Below are positions 43,378-52,440 of a stretch of 64,000 nucleotides of DNA, piece by piece (the first letter of the stretch is position 1; each line of letters starts with the position of its first letter). The stretch covers positions 26,643-90,642 of the forward strand of contig NZ_VIFM01000011.1 of NCBI RefSeq assembly GCF_006636215.1. The letters are read 5' to 3'. The translations under genes and the position numbers were made by a program. This stretch comes from Myxococcus llanfairpwllgwyngyllgogerychwyrndrobwllllantysiliogogogochensis. GTDB taxonomy: Bacteria; Myxococcota; Myxococcia; Myxococcales; Myxococcaceae. The notes under the pieces are model-generated. The model was not told the DNA's origin, searched no databases, and worked only from the letters and a program-made list of their open reading frames with translations.

Positions 43378-43698
43378 TCAGTGCGCGCCGCGCAGGTTGA
43401 GCAGGACGACGCCCCCGATGATGAGCGCCACGCCGATGACCTTGGTGGTGCTCAACGGCTCGTCCAGGAAGATGACGCCGATGGTGACGATGGCGGCCGT
43501 TCCCAGGCCGGACCACATCGCGTACGCGACGCCCACCGGCACCTGTTTCACCGCTTGCGCCAGCAGCAGGAACGCCACCGCGTAGCCCGACAGGCAGCCC
43601 ACCGTGGGCCACAGGCGGGTGAAGCCCTGGGTGGACTTCAGCAGGCTCGTCGCCACCACTTCACAGGCGATGGCCCCCAACAGGAACAGATACGCCAC
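43378..43698 (-). CDS. Small multidrug resistance (SMR/EmrE-type) transporter
   Basis: 106 residues from a GTG at 43698, set by GGAGGT about 7 bp upstream. Four transmembrane helices; the essential Glu is in 'LLGAIACEVVATSLLKST', and 'AYAMWSGLGTAAIVTIGVIFLDEP' and 'KVIGVALIIGGVVLLNL' are SMR signatures. It exports small cations with protons as a dual-topology dimer. Guanidinium-type (SugE) versus broad QAC-type specificity cannot be told with confidence. Convergent with the S9 peptidase, 13 bp apart. Confidence 0.92.
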   Translation of the reverse strand: MAYLFLLGAIACEVVATSLLKSTQGFTRLWPTVGCLSGYAVAFLLLAQAVKQVPVGVAYAMWSGLGTAAIVTIGVIFLDEPLSTTKVIGVALIIGGVVLLNLRGAH

Positions 43699-43811
43699 GC
43701 TTCCACCTCCGTGGCGAAGCTGTACGAGGCTCGCTGTCCCTTCGCCAGCGCGTCTTTCGCCCGTCGAGGGGTTCACGACGGTTGACTCGAGCGCGTGTCG
43801 CGTGGCCGCGA

Positions 43812-44402
43812 CTACACGGCGGTGGGGCTTCCCTCGGGCGCGACGAGCGAGGTGAGGATGTGGTCCCTCCAGCGGCCGTCGATGCGCAGGAAGTCGCGCG
43901 CGTAGCCCTCCACCGCGAAGCCCAGCCGGCGCAGCACGGCGGCGCTCCGGAGGTTCTCCGGGAGGTGGTTGGCCTGGATGCGGTGCAGGCCCATGGTGGT
44001 GAAGGCGTGGGCGCAGACGGCGCGCAGGGCCTCCGTCATCAGGCCCTGGCCCTCGTGGCGGTGGTCCAGGCCGTAGCCCAGCGTCACGGCCTGGAGCGGG
44101 CCCCGGACGATGTTCGTGAGGGAGATGTTGGCGATGACGGGCGCGGAGGACAGCGGCTCCGCGCGCGGGAGGACCACCATGCGCAGGGACCTGTCGAAGC
44201 GCGCGTCCTCCAGGTCCTGTGCCAGCCGCGTGCGCCAGTACGCCAGGGTGTAGAAGTGGGCGGGCCGCGTGGGGGACACCGGGCCCAGGTGGTCCCGGTT
44301 GGCTTCGAAATAGGCGACGACGCGCGCCGCCCCGTCGGGAGGCAGCTGGGTCACCCTCAAGCGCTCGGTGGTGAGCAGGACGATGGGTTTGTCGGAGGCC
44401 AT
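43812..44402 (-). CDS. RimJ/RimL-type GNAT acetyltransferase
   Basis: 196 residues from the ATG at 44402. 'LLTTERLRVTQLPPDGAARVVAYFEANRDHLGP' and 'LGYGLDHRHEGQGLMTEALRAVCAHAFTTMGLHRIQANHLPENLRSAAVLRRLGFAVEG' match the RimJ (ribosomal S5 N-acetyltransferase) group. It may acetylate a protein N-terminus or an amino compound. Single gene. Confidence 0.9.
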   Translation of the reverse strand: MASDKPIVLLTTERLRVTQLPPDGAARVVAYFEANRDHLGPVSPTRPAHFYTLAYWRTRLAQDLEDARFDRSLRMVVLPRAEPLSSAPVIANISLTNIVRGPLQAVTLGYGLDHRHEGQGLMTEALRAVCAHAFTTMGLHRIQANHLPENLRSAAVLRRLGFAVEGYARDFLRIDGRWRDHILTSLVAPEGSPTAV

Positions 44403-44594
44403 GACGAGAGCGGCCCGCAGGCTATCGCGTCGCGCGCCGGAACCGGAGCGCCGCAAGCGGGACGGAGCACTCCGGGTGACAGGTGCTCGACGGGGCCGAA
44501 AGGCCGCGCTCCGGGCCTGTCCGGGCATGAGAGCCGCGAGCAGGTCCGGAGCGAGGGTTCTTCACGCACACCACCAGGAGCAACGTGCCTCGCA

Positions 44595-44623
44595 CACCCA
44601 CCCGGCGTTGGGCCGGGCGGGTG
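44595..44623 (-). terminator. GC hairpin after the OmpA-family gene
   Basis: CACCCACCCGGC pairs with GCCGGGCGGGTG (12 positions, one mismatch) across a 5-nt loop, starting 10 bp past the OmpA-like stop on the minus strand. A strong candidate, though without a U-run. Confidence 0.6.
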
Positions 44624-44632
44624 TCAGCGGGG

Positions 44633-45937
44633 TTACTGCTTCACGTCCTGATTCGCGCCGTCCGAGCCACCCGTGCCATGGAAGTCCTCGTGGTCGGCCG
44701 ACGTGCCCTGCTGTCCCTGGCTCTCCGAAGGCGCACCACCGCCACCGGTGCCCGGGAAGTCTTCATGGTCCGCTGAGGTGCCCTGCTGTCCGGAGGGAAC
44801 CGCGCCGCTCGTGTCCTCCTGGGGCGGCAGGGTGTCGTTCGAGGAGCCTGACTCCGGAGCCTGCTTCTGCTGCTCGGAGCCGGCGCCGCCCGTGCCCTGG
44901 CCGCTGCCGCCGACGGCGCGCTGTCCGCCGCGCTCGACGACGATTTCCACGCGGCGGTTGTTCGCGCGGCCCTCGGCCGTGGCGTTGGTGGCCACGGGCC
45001 GGAACTCACCCATGCCGCGCGCCTCGATGCGATTGGCGGGGACGCCCTGGTTGATGAGGAACTCCTTCACGCGCTCGGCGCGCGCATAGGAGAGCCGCTC
45101 GTTGAGCGCGTCCGAGCCCTGCGAGTCCGTGTGCCCTTCGATGAGCAGCGGCTTGTCGCCCTCCTTCAGCACCTGCGCCACGTCCGCCAGCCTGTCGCGG
45201 GCCACCGGCAGCAGGTCCGACGCACCGGAGGCGAAGAGGACGCTGCCTGACAGCGTCAGCACCGTGCCTCGGGCTTCCTCGCGGACCTTGAGGTCCTTGT
45301 TCGCGCGGTCCAACTGCGTCAGGGCCTCGCTGGCCTTGCGCTCGGCCTCCACGCGCGCCTGTCGCTCCGCCTCCAGTTGCTGGGCGCTCTGCTGCTCCGT
45401 CTGGCTTCGCGCCTGCTGCTGCGCCTGCAGCTCCGCCGTCTGGCGTTGCAGCTCCTGGTTCTGCTGGGCCAGGCGCTGGGCCTCGGCCTCCAACTCCTGA
45501 CGACGGGAGGACTCTTCCGACAGCCGCTGGTCATTGGCCTGCTGCTGCTGGGAGGCCTGGGCCTGCGAAAGCCGCTGCTGCTCCTGTCGGGCCTGGGCCT
45601 GGCTCAAGGCCGCTTCGGCCTGGGCCTGTTGCCTGGCGGCGATCTCCGCGCTGCCCCATGCGCCGGCGGTCTCCGCCTTGCGCAGGGCCACGTAGGAGAG
45701 CACCCGCGTGCGGGTGGCGTCCTTGTCGTCCTGGTACGCCTGCTCCGCCTGGCGCAAGGCATCGCGCGCCTCGGTCACCTCCCGGGGGCGCTCACGCCCC
45801 TGGGGACTGGCAATCAACTGCTGATAGGCCGACCGCGCCTCCACGAGCTCCTTGGGTGGAGCGGCACTCGCGCTCCCCGCGGCGAGGAGCGTCGTGGCTC
45901 CGACGAGGGCCTTCCATCCACGCTTGCTTCGCACCAT
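44633..45937 (-). CDS. OmpA-family peptidoglycan-binding protein with coiled coil
   Basis: 434 residues; ATG at 45937 with GGAGGAAA. Signal peptide ending 'GSASA', then a long Gln/Ala/Glu-rich coiled coil (about 90-225) and an OmpA C-terminal domain ('GSVLFASGASDLLP', 'IEGHTDSQGSDALNERLSYARAERVKEFLINQGVP', 'NRRVEIVVE'), which holds the protein to murein. The C-terminal tail (about 75 residues) is low-complexity and contains the motif GQQGTSADHEDFxGTGG twice. It follows the DUF4398 lipoprotein by 24 bp; this pair is a recurrent unit in myxobacteria. Likely an envelope-spanning tether. Confidence 0.88.
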   Translation of the reverse strand: MVRSKRGWKALVGATTLLAAGSASAAPPKELVEARSAYQQLIASPQGRERPREVTEARDALRQAEQAYQDDKDATRTRVLSYVALRKAETAGAWGSAEIAARQQAQAEAALSQAQARQEQQRLSQAQASQQQQANDQRLSEESSRRQELEAEAQRLAQQNQELQRQTAELQAQQQARSQTEQQSAQQLEAERQARVEAERKASEALTQLDRANKDLKVREEARGTVLTLSGSVLFASGASDLLPVARDRLADVAQVLKEGDKPLLIEGHTDSQGSDALNERLSYARAERVKEFLINQGVPANRIEARGMGEFRPVATNATAEGRANNRRVEIVVERGGQRAVGGSGQGTGGAGSEQQKQAPESGSSNDTLPPQEDTSGAVPSGQQGTSADHEDFPGTGGGGAPSESQGQQGTSADHEDFHGTGGSDGANQDVKQ

Positions 45938-45961
45938 GACGGTTTCCTCCGGGACTCGGGC

Positions 45962-46321
45962 TCACTGCAGGCCGCGTTGCAGCGACTGGGCCTGCTGGGT
46001 GGTTTGTTGCGCCTGCCGCTCCAGTGGCAACGCACGTGCGAGCGCCAGCGCGAGGTCCGCGTCCGCGTCCGCCTGCATGAAGCTCAGCTCCGCGCCTTCC
46101 ATGTCGTCGTCCACCATCAGCTCCTCGCCGTTGTTGACCTGCTGGCGAGCGAACTCCAGGTGGCGCGCGGCTTCGGGGATGCGCGCGGCGCCGGCTCCTT
46201 CGGCTGCGCGCATGGAGGCGATGGCCTCTGTTCGTTTGGCGTTCGAGACGGGTATCACGCTCTGGCTGGCGCACCCGAACAGGGTGGCGCACAGCATCGC
46301 GGCAAGCAGCTTCGGGCGCAC
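45962..46321 (-). CDS. DUF4398-type lipoprotein
   Basis: 119 residues, GTG start with GGAGGT just upstream. Lipobox LFGC (C17), then a helical domain 'RTEAIASMRAAEGAGAARIPEAARHLEFARQQVNNGEELMVDDDMEGAELSFMQADADADLALALA', the DUF4398 signature of repeated A..P.A..hl..A. Always found with an OmpA partner, as here. Likely an outer-membrane lipoprotein of an envelope complex. Confidence 0.85.
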   Translation of the reverse strand: MRPKLLAAMLCATLFGCASQSVIPVSNAKRTEAIASMRAAEGAGAARIPEAARHLEFARQQVNNGEELMVDDDMEGAELSFMQADADADLALALARALPLERQAQQTTQQAQSLQRGLQ

Positions 46322-46533
46322 GGTCTACCTCCAGCAGCCGGATGGAGCGCGGGTGTCGCGCCCCAGGTCCTGAAGTGTGCTCGGGCCGACAACCCGGCAA
46401 TCCGCACCGGGACAAGCCGCCCGGGGAGCGGCCGGGCGACCCCGGGGCGCGGCGAGCAGTCCTTGCGCGCGGAGGGCCTCGTGACGGTGCGGCCGGGCTG
46501 GTCGGAAGGCGCCGGGAGCGATAGGACGGCGGG

Positions 46534-47418
46534 ATGCGCCTGCACCTGGTGGATGGCACGTACGAGCTGTACCGCGCCCACTTCTCGCCCCGGCCCGGCC
46601 ACGCCGCGCCGGACGGGCAAGACGTGAAGGCGACGGTGGGGCTGATGTCCTCGCTGCTCATGCTGCTGCACGACTCGGACGAAGCGGTGACACACGTGGC
46701 GGTGGCGTTCGACAACCCCATCCGCTCGTTCCGCAACGCGCTGTTCGACGGCTACAAGAGCGACGAGGGCGTCCCGCCGGAGCTGCATGCGCAGTTCAAC
46801 CTGGCCGAGGAAGCCGTCGCGGCGCTGGGCGTGCGCGTGTGGTCCATGAAGGAGCACGAGGCGGACGACGCGCTGGCCACGGCGGCGGCGAAATGGGCGG
46901 ACGCGGTGGATCAGGTGCGGCTGCTCACCCCGGACAAGGACCTGGGGCAGTGCGTGCGTGGCCAGCGCGTGGTGCAGGTGGACCGGCGTCAGGAGAAGGT
47001 GCTGGACGAGGACGCGGTGCGCGCGAAGCTGGGCGTGTCCCCCACGAGCGTGCCGGACCTGCTCGCGCTGATGGGTGACGACGCGGATGGCATCCCCGGG
47101 CTGCCGGGCTTCGGGGAGAAGGGCGCCTCGTCGCTGCTGGCGGCCTACGGGAGACTGGAGGCGATTCCGGACGACGCGGCGACGTGGACGGCACGCCCGC
47201 GTGGCGCGGACAAGCTGGCGGCGACGCTGCGCGCGCATCGCGAGGAGGCGCTGCTGTACCGACGGCTCGCCACGCTGGTGACGGATGCGCCGCTGCCCGG
47301 CACGAAGACGCTGGAGGACGTGGCGTGGCGGGGCGTGCCCCGACAGGTGTTCGAGTCACTCTGCGACAGGCTGGGCGTCACCACGATGAAGCGCAGGCCG
47401 AAGCGCTGGGTGGACTGA
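46534..47418 (+). CDS. 5'-3' exonuclease (FEN/PolA-exonuclease family)
   Basis: 294 residues. Conserved acidic residues: D7 (LVDGTYELYRAHF), 'VAFDNPIRSFRNALFDGYKSDEG', 'EHEADDALAT', 'LLTPDKDLGQCV', and the helix-hairpin-helix 'ALMGDDADGIPGLPGFGEKGASSLLA'. It is a stand-alone relative of the N-terminal exonuclease of DNA polymerase I, in the ExoIX/XNI-like size class. Role in removing 5' flaps or RNA primers is by family knowledge. Its stop is 6 bp from the convergent kinase. Confidence 0.92.
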   Translation: MRLHLVDGTYELYRAHFSPRPGHAAPDGQDVKATVGLMSSLLMLLHDSDEAVTHVAVAFDNPIRSFRNALFDGYKSDEGVPPELHAQFNLAEEAVAALGVRVWSMKEHEADDALATAAAKWADAVDQVRLLTPDKDLGQCVRGQRVVQVDRRQEKVLDEDAVRAKLGVSPTSVPDLLALMGDDADGIPGLPGFGEKGASSLLAAYGRLEAIPDDAATWTARPRGADKLAATLRAHREEALLYRRLATLVTDAPLPGTKTLEDVAWRGVPRQVFESLCDRLGVTTMKRRPKRWVD

Positions 47419-47424
47419 GGCGGA

Positions 47425-49044
47425 CTACCCCGCGGCCTGGTCGTCGTCGTCGTCCTGCTGGGGCGCGAGGGCGACGGGCGGCTGACGGGGAAGGCGCACG
47501 GTGAAGGTGGTGCCGTGTTCCTGGGTGGAGCGCGCCTCCACGGTGCCGCCGTGGGCCACGACGATGCTGCGCACGATGTAGAGCCCCAGGCCGATGCTGC
47601 GCACGCCCCGGTCCTCGGGGCGCTCCACGCCGCGCTCCAGCGGCTCGAAGATGCGCGACTGGAGGTCGCCCGGAATCGGGAGGCCCGCGTTGTGGACCTC
47701 CAGGACGATGCCCGTGTCCTCGCCCCTCGCGATGACGCGCACCACGGTGTCCGGCGGGCTGTACTGCATCGCGTTGCCCACCAGGTTGCCGAGCACCTGC
47801 GCCACCCGGTCGGGGTCCCACGCGCCCGCGCCGCTGCCCTGGTAGTCGGAGACGATGCGGCGCTCGGGCCAGGCCGCCTGGAGTTCGTCCAGCGCCGCGT
47901 GCACCACCTCGTGCAGGTCCATGGCGCGTGGATAGATGGGGAGCCCGCGGCCCTGCCGGGCCCGCGTGAAGTCGAGCAGGTCGCGAATCATCCGCGTCGC
48001 CCGCTCCGCCGCGCGCAGGATTCGCTGCACGTTGCGCTGTTGCCGGTCGTCCGCGTCCGGGCGCTGCGCCAGCAGGGACGCGGCCAGCGTTATCGCGCCC
48101 AGGGGGTTGCGCAAATCATGGCTGACGATGCCGATGAGCTGCCGCTCGAAGTCCGCCTGCGCGTGCACCTCGGCCAGCAGGCGCAGGCGCTCGGCCTCCG
48201 TCTGCTGCCACTCGGTGACGTCCTGCATGGCGCCCACCACCTGCACCGCCTGGTTGTCCCCGTCCCGGACGATGTGGCACCGGTCCACCACGTGGGCCCA
48301 CGTGCCGTCCCCGCGCTGGAAGCGGTAGGTGTCCTGCCACTCGTGGGTTTCACTGGCCACGGCCAGCCGCAGGCCGCGCACCACGCGGTCCCGGTCCTCC
48401 GGGTGCAGGCGCTCCGCCCACCAGTCGCGCGTGTCCCGGATGTTGGTGGACACGTGGCCGAACAGCTCGTGCAGGCCGCTGGTCCAGTCCACCGTGTCCG
48501 TGCGCGGGTCCCACTCCCACACCGCGTCCCGCGTGGCCCGGGCGGCCAGCCGGAAGCGCAGCTCGCTGCGCCACGCGCGCTCCTCCGCGGCCTGCACCTC
48601 GGTCAGCGTGCCCTCCGCCAGCATGCGCCGCGCGCGCTCGTCCTCGAGCAGTTGGCGTCGCTGACGCTCCAGGCGCGCCAGGGCCAGCACGCGCGCCTCC
48701 AGCTCCACCGGACGGAAGGGCTTGAAGACGTAGTCGTTGGCGCCCGCCGCCAGCGCCTCCACCACGTCATCCGCGCGGGTGTTGACGGTGAGCAGCAGCA
48801 CCGGAATCAGCGAGGTGGTGGTGCCCGAGCGCACGAAGCGGCACACCTCCAGGCCCGACATGCCCGGCAGGTACCAGTCCAGGACGAGCACCTCGGGGAG
48901 CAGTCCGTGCTCTCGCCCCAGCGCCTCCAGCAACGCGGCCCCGTCGGTGAACGTCTCCACCCGGCAGGTGGGAGTGAGCACGCGGCGAATGGCCTCGTTC
49001 TCCACGGAGCTGTCGTCGAGGACCCAGACTCTGGGCGGAGGCAT
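47425..49044 (-). CDS. Histidine kinase with N-terminal receiver and PAS domain
   Basis: 539 residues from the ATG at 49044 (GTG at 49080 possible). N-terminal receiver D10/D11, D56 and K108 (VLDWYLPGMSG, YVFKPF), then a coiled coil, a PAS/PAC domain (WDPRTDTVDWTSGLHELFGH, 'HPEDRDRV', 'GDGTWAHVVDRC'), HisKA with H309 (VSHDLRNPLGAI) and HATPase ('GNAMQYSPPD', 'SIGLGLYIV'). Such REC-PAS-HK proteins act as phosphorelay intermediates or as kinases controlled by another kinase. Cytoplasmic orphan. Confidence 0.92.
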   Translation of the reverse strand: MPPPRVWVLDDSSVENEAIRRVLTPTCRVETFTDGAALLEALGREHGLLPEVLVLDWYLPGMSGLEVCRFVRSGTTTSLIPVLLLTVNTRADDVVEALAAGANDYVFKPFRPVELEARVLALARLERQRRQLLEDERARRMLAEGTLTEVQAAEERAWRSELRFRLAARATRDAVWEWDPRTDTVDWTSGLHELFGHVSTNIRDTRDWWAERLHPEDRDRVVRGLRLAVASETHEWQDTYRFQRGDGTWAHVVDRCHIVRDGDNQAVQVVGAMQDVTEWQQTEAERLRLLAEVHAQADFERQLIGIVSHDLRNPLGAITLAASLLAQRPDADDRQQRNVQRILRAAERATRMIRDLLDFTRARQGRGLPIYPRAMDLHEVVHAALDELQAAWPERRIVSDYQGSGAGAWDPDRVAQVLGNLVGNAMQYSPPDTVVRVIARGEDTGIVLEVHNAGLPIPGDLQSRIFEPLERGVERPEDRGVRSIGLGLYIVRSIVVAHGGTVEARSTQEHGTTFTVRLPRQPPVALAPQQDDDDDQAAG

Positions 49045-49248
49045 CGCCCTGGCCTGCTTGGAGTTGGCGGAAGGGTGCACGGGTGGGGCAGGGCTCTAGC
49101 AACCGGCTCTTGCCTGGGTCAAATCTTCGGTGGGCAACCCGCGAGGCGCCTGCCAACCTGTCGGCCTCTCGACACCCCTCGGGGCGGCACACCGAGCCCT
49201 CGTTTCACGAGGGATGACCTCGCGCCCGCACCGATGTTGAAGGATGTC

Positions 49249-49689
49249 ATGCCTGTTGAGCTCAAAATTCCCTCCTCTGATGATTGGGTGCCCACGCTGG
49301 AGGACACGCCGTATCAGCGCATCGGTGGCGCGGATGCGGTGATGGCGCTGGCGGGGGCCTTCTATGACGCGATGGACGCGCACGAGCCCGTGCTGGCGAA
49401 GTTGCACGAGTTGGACGAGCAGGGCCGGGTGAACGGGGGGACGCGCGAGCGCTTCGGCCTCTTCCTCATCGGCTGGCTGGGCGGGCCGCAGCATTACGCG
49501 GAGCGGCACGGCCACCCGCGCCTGCGGATGCGTCATGGCCATGTGCCCGTGGATCTCTCGATGCGCGACGCGTGGCTGCGCGCCATGGGGAAGGCCCTGG
49601 ATGCCCGGGGCGTCACAGGCGGGCTGCGCCGCTTCCTGGATGACCGCTTCGCCCAGGTGGCGGACTTCCTGCGCAACACCGAGGGCTGA
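49249..49689 (+). CDS. Group II truncated haemoglobin
   Basis: 146 residues; ATG at 49249 with AAGGAT upstream (ATG 15 bp earlier also possible). 'PYQRIGGADAVMALAGAFYDAM' is helix B of the 2/2 globin, 'FLIGWLGGPQHYAERHGHPRLRMRHGHVPVD' contains the proximal His, and 'MRDAWLRAMGKALD' has the conserved Trp. It binds haem and O2/NO in the cytoplasm. Followed 56 bp later by a TetR-family gene. Confidence 0.93.
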   Translation: MPVELKIPSSDDWVPTLEDTPYQRIGGADAVMALAGAFYDAMDAHEPVLAKLHELDEQGRVNGGTRERFGLFLIGWLGGPQHYAERHGHPRLRMRHGHVPVDLSMRDAWLRAMGKALDARGVTGGLRRFLDDRFAQVADFLRNTEG

Positions 49690-49745
49690 GCAGCCCCGTG
49701 GTTCATCGACTTGCGGAAAAAAGCACGGGCGTTTAGAAAGAGCCC

Positions 49746-50345
49746 ATGCGCAAGGGAGAGCTCACCCATCAGGCGATTCTGGAGCGGGCCATCCAGCTCG
49801 CCAGCCGCGTGGGGCTCCAGGGGCTGAGCATTGGCGGGCTGGCGGAGGAGCTGCAGCTCTCCAAGAGCGGCCTGTTCGCGCACTTCCGTTCCAAGACGTC
49901 GCTCCAGGTGGAAATCCTGGAGGCGGCGACGGCGCTGTTCACCGAGCGCGTCATCCGCCCGGCGCTCACGCAGCCGCGAGGCGAGCCCCGGGTGCGGGCC
50001 CTCTTCGAGCAGTGGCTGACGTGGGAGAAGGAGCTGGTGCCGGAGGGCGGGTGCATCTTCGTGGCGGCGGCCACGGAGCTGGACGACGCGCCCGGGCCCG
50101 CGCGTGACAGGTTGGTGCAGACGCAGCGGGACTGGCTGGACTGCCTGGCCCAGGCCGCGCGCATCGCCGTCGCGGAGGGGCACTTCCACAAGGACGTGGA
50201 CGTGGAGCAGTTCGCCCACGATGAGAACGCGCTGCTCCTGGGCTTCCACCACTCCGCGCGCCTGCTGAAAGAGCCCCGCGCGGAGACGTGGGCCCGGCGC
50301 TCCTTCGACGCGTTGCTGCGCGCCGCCCGTCCCCAAGGCTCCTGA
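49746..50345 (+). CDS. TetR-family transcriptional regulator
   Basis: 199 residues. N-terminal helix-turn-helix 'ILERAIQLASRVGLQGLSIGGLAEELQLSKSGLFAHFRSKTSLQVEIL' is near-canonical. C-terminal ligand domain with 'GGCIFVAAATELDDAPGPARDRL', the subtype seen beside alpha/beta hydrolase genes. It ends 40 bp before the hydrolase on the same strand, so it probably controls that operon. A low-GC run AAAAAAGCACGGGCGTTT at 49717-49734, 12 bp before the start, resembles the segment at 50392-50411 and may be its operator. Confidence 0.92.
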   Translation: MRKGELTHQAILERAIQLASRVGLQGLSIGGLAEELQLSKSGLFAHFRSKTSLQVEILEAATALFTERVIRPALTQPRGEPRVRALFEQWLTWEKELVPEGGCIFVAAATELDDAPGPARDRLVQTQRDWLDCLAQAARIAVAEGHFHKDVDVEQFAHDENALLLGFHHSARLLKEPRAETWARRSFDALLRAARPQGS

Positions 50346-50385
50346 GATTTCTTTGGCTGAGTGTCGTTCCGAGGAGGACCTCGTC

Positions 50386-51348
50386 ATGGCGAAAAATAGC
50401 ACGAACGTTCGGGCGAAATTGGCGATGTGGGGTGTGCGGGCGGCGGCGTTGAGCATGGGGGCGGTGGCGCCGGGGCTGACGGCGGCGTGGGCGGACCGGA
50501 TGTTCCGGACGCCTCGTCGGCCGCATCGCTCGAAGACGGCGGAGGCGGTGCTGGCGCGGGGGCAGCCGCGGATGCTGACGCTGGGGGGCGAGGAGGTGGC
50601 GGTGTGGAGCTGGGGCGTGGGACCGCGCGTGCTGCTGGTGCACGGGTGGAGCGGGTACGGCGGGCAGCTCACGGCCTTCGTGGAGCCGCTGGTGTCGGCG
50701 GGTTTCTCCGTCGTGACGTACGACGCGCCGGGGCACGGGCAGTCGTCGGGGAGGACCAGCTCGTTGCCGGAGATGGCGGAGTTGGTGGCGGACGTGGCGC
50801 GGGCGACGGGTGGGCCGTACGCGGTGATTGCGCACTCGCTGGGCGCGGCGGCGACGGCGGTGGCGATGCGGGATGGGCTGAAGGTGGGACGCGCGGTGTT
50901 CGTGTCGCCGCCCGCGGACCCCCGGGGCGGCATCCAGGCCTTCGCGCGGGCGATGGGGCTGACGGATGGCGTGTGGATGCGGATGGAGCAGCGCATCGAG
51001 GCGCACTTCAACGTGCGGCTGCGTGACCTGGCCCTGCCGAACTTCGTGCGGCTCTTGGGGCACGTGCCGCTGCATGTGTTTCACGACGTGGGAGACCGGG
51101 AGGTGTCGGTTGTCGCGGGCGAGTCGGTGGCCAGCGCCTGGCCGGGCGCGCGGCTGACGCGCACGCAGGGGCTGGGGCATCACCGCATCCTGTACGCGCC
51201 GGAGGTCGTGTCGCAGGCGGTGGACTTCCTCATGGAGGGGAAGCCGGAGACCGCGTGGCCCGACGTGGGGCTGCTGGCCTCGGCGTCCGCTTCGGCCTCT
51301 GCTTCGACGGCGTCGCGCGCGTCACTGCGGTTGGTGCGGCACTCGTGA
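50386..51348 (+). CDS. Alpha/beta hydrolase
   Basis: 320 residues; ATG at 50386 with GAGGAGG 10 bp upstream. 'LLVHGWSGYGGQ' (oxyanion), 'VVTYDAPGHGQSSG', nucleophile Ser in AHSLGAAAT, Asp in 'VFHDVGDREVSV' and His in 'GLGHHRIL' complete the triad. Serine-hydrolase fold, probably an esterase or lipase. A Ser/Ala-rich tail (SASASASAS...) ends the protein. Co-transcribed with the TetR regulator. Confidence 0.93.
   Translation: MAKNSTNVRAKLAMWGVRAAALSMGAVAPGLTAAWADRMFRTPRRPHRSKTAEAVLARGQPRMLTLGGEEVAVWSWGVGPRVLLVHGWSGYGGQLTAFVEPLVSAGFSVVTYDAPGHGQSSGRTSSLPEMAELVADVARATGGPYAVIAHSLGAAATAVAMRDGLKVGRAVFVSPPADPRGGIQAFARAMGLTDGVWMRMEQRIEAHFNVRLRDLALPNFVRLLGHVPLHVFHDVGDREVSVVAGESVASAWPGARLTRTQGLGHHRILYAPEVVSQAVDFLMEGKPETAWPDVGLLASASASASASTASRASLRLVRHS
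50402..50411. promoter_or_regulatory. Palindrome CGAACGTTCG at the start of the hydrolase gene
   Basis: Perfect 10-bp palindrome in the context AAAAATAGCACGAACGTTCG, which shares 'aaaaa(n)agcacg..cgtt' with the region just before tetR at 49717-49734. Candidate operator of the TetR protein, although it lies inside the hydrolase coding region (codons 6-9). Confidence 0.35.
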
Positions 51349-51453
51349 GGTGACGCGGCTGGCGCCGTGTCGTTCTGGAGGTGCGAGGGTGATTCTGTCG
51401 GGGCAGGCCCCGCGTGCATGGCGTCGTGAAAATGTTTGGCTATAAGTGCGCGC

Positions 51454-52311
51454 ATGTCCCGTGAAGAGAACGCCCGCTACTTCGAATCGATTCGCCCACG
51501 CAGTGCCCTCGCGCCCTTCAAGCTTTGGATGAAGCTGTTGCCGTTCATCCTCGTTGCCTACGTCGCCGCGTATTTCATGGTCACTGGCGGCAAGACGCCG
51601 AAGCTGCCATCCACCGAGGAGCTGAGTCGGTCCGGGTCTCAGTTGGGCTTCGTCTTGCTGGTTGGAGGCGTGCTCGCGGTGGGTACCCTGGGCTCCATCT
51701 TCTGGAAGGGACTGTCGGCGCGCCGCAAGATCAACGCGGCCTTTCTGCATCCCGACGTGAGCGCCCTGCTCGCCGTCTACGAACAGGTGTACGCGTCGAG
51801 CAGCCGGTTTCCGGATGTCGCCTTCTACCGAGCGAGCTCCCGCGCCCTGGCCCATGCCTGCTACGGTGACGCGGCCTCCGCGCGCCGGGAGCTGGCGAGC
51901 GTCGACTGGTCAGCGCGTCCCCCTGTCATCCGCGCGATGGAGCGAGTGGGTGAGGCGAGCATCGTCATGCTGTGCGAGGACGACCCCGCGCGAGGGCTCG
52001 CGCTCGCGAAGGAGGCCCTCTCCATGGTGGAGTTTCCGAGCCCGGTCGCCGGCTCGGACGAGGGGCGCGCCTACTACGAGATCTGCGTGGGTATCGGCGA
52101 GGTGCTCACCGGCACGGCCACCCCCGACTCGCTCGCGGCGCTGGAAGTGCACAACCAGCAGACCAATCTCCCCGTGGCCTGGCTGATGAGCGCCTGGGGA
52201 CTTCGAGTGGCTTCCGCGCGTGCGGGCAACACCGTGGGCGCCGAGGTGTTGCGCAAGCGGCTTCAGAAAGATGCGCCGCACTGCGCTCCGCTCCATCGAA
52301 TCCCCGGCTGA
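51454..52311 (+). CDS. Hypothetical membrane protein with C-terminal helical-repeat-like domain
   Basis: 285 residues, ATG at 51454. Two transmembrane helices near the N-terminus (LLPFILVAYVAAYFMV and GFVLLVGGVLAVGTLGSIF), then a cytoplasmic helical region in which 'ACYGDAASARRELASVDW', 'DPARGLALAKEALSMV' read like TPR-type pairs. No recognised family. Preceded by an AT-rich region (TTGGCTATAAG) that could hold a promoter. Stands alone before the ABC operon. Confidence 0.75.
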   Translation: MSREENARYFESIRPRSALAPFKLWMKLLPFILVAYVAAYFMVTGGKTPKLPSTEELSRSGSQLGFVLLVGGVLAVGTLGSIFWKGLSARRKINAAFLHPDVSALLAVYEQVYASSSRFPDVAFYRASSRALAHACYGDAASARRELASVDWSARPPVIRAMERVGEASIVMLCEDDPARGLALAKEALSMVEFPSPVAGSDEGRAYYEICVGIGEVLTGTATPDSLAALEVHNQQTNLPVAWLMSAWGLRVASARAGNTVGAEVLRKRLQKDAPHCAPLHRIPG

Positions 52312-52440
52312 GGCCCCGGCAAGCCCGCACCGGGGCGCCACGGTGCGTCACCCAGGTGTGCGCGTGACGGACACCGCGAGCCCCTGCGTTTCCTCGCACG
52401 TCCCGTGAAATGAGCACAGCCCTCCAGGCGTACGGGGGGC

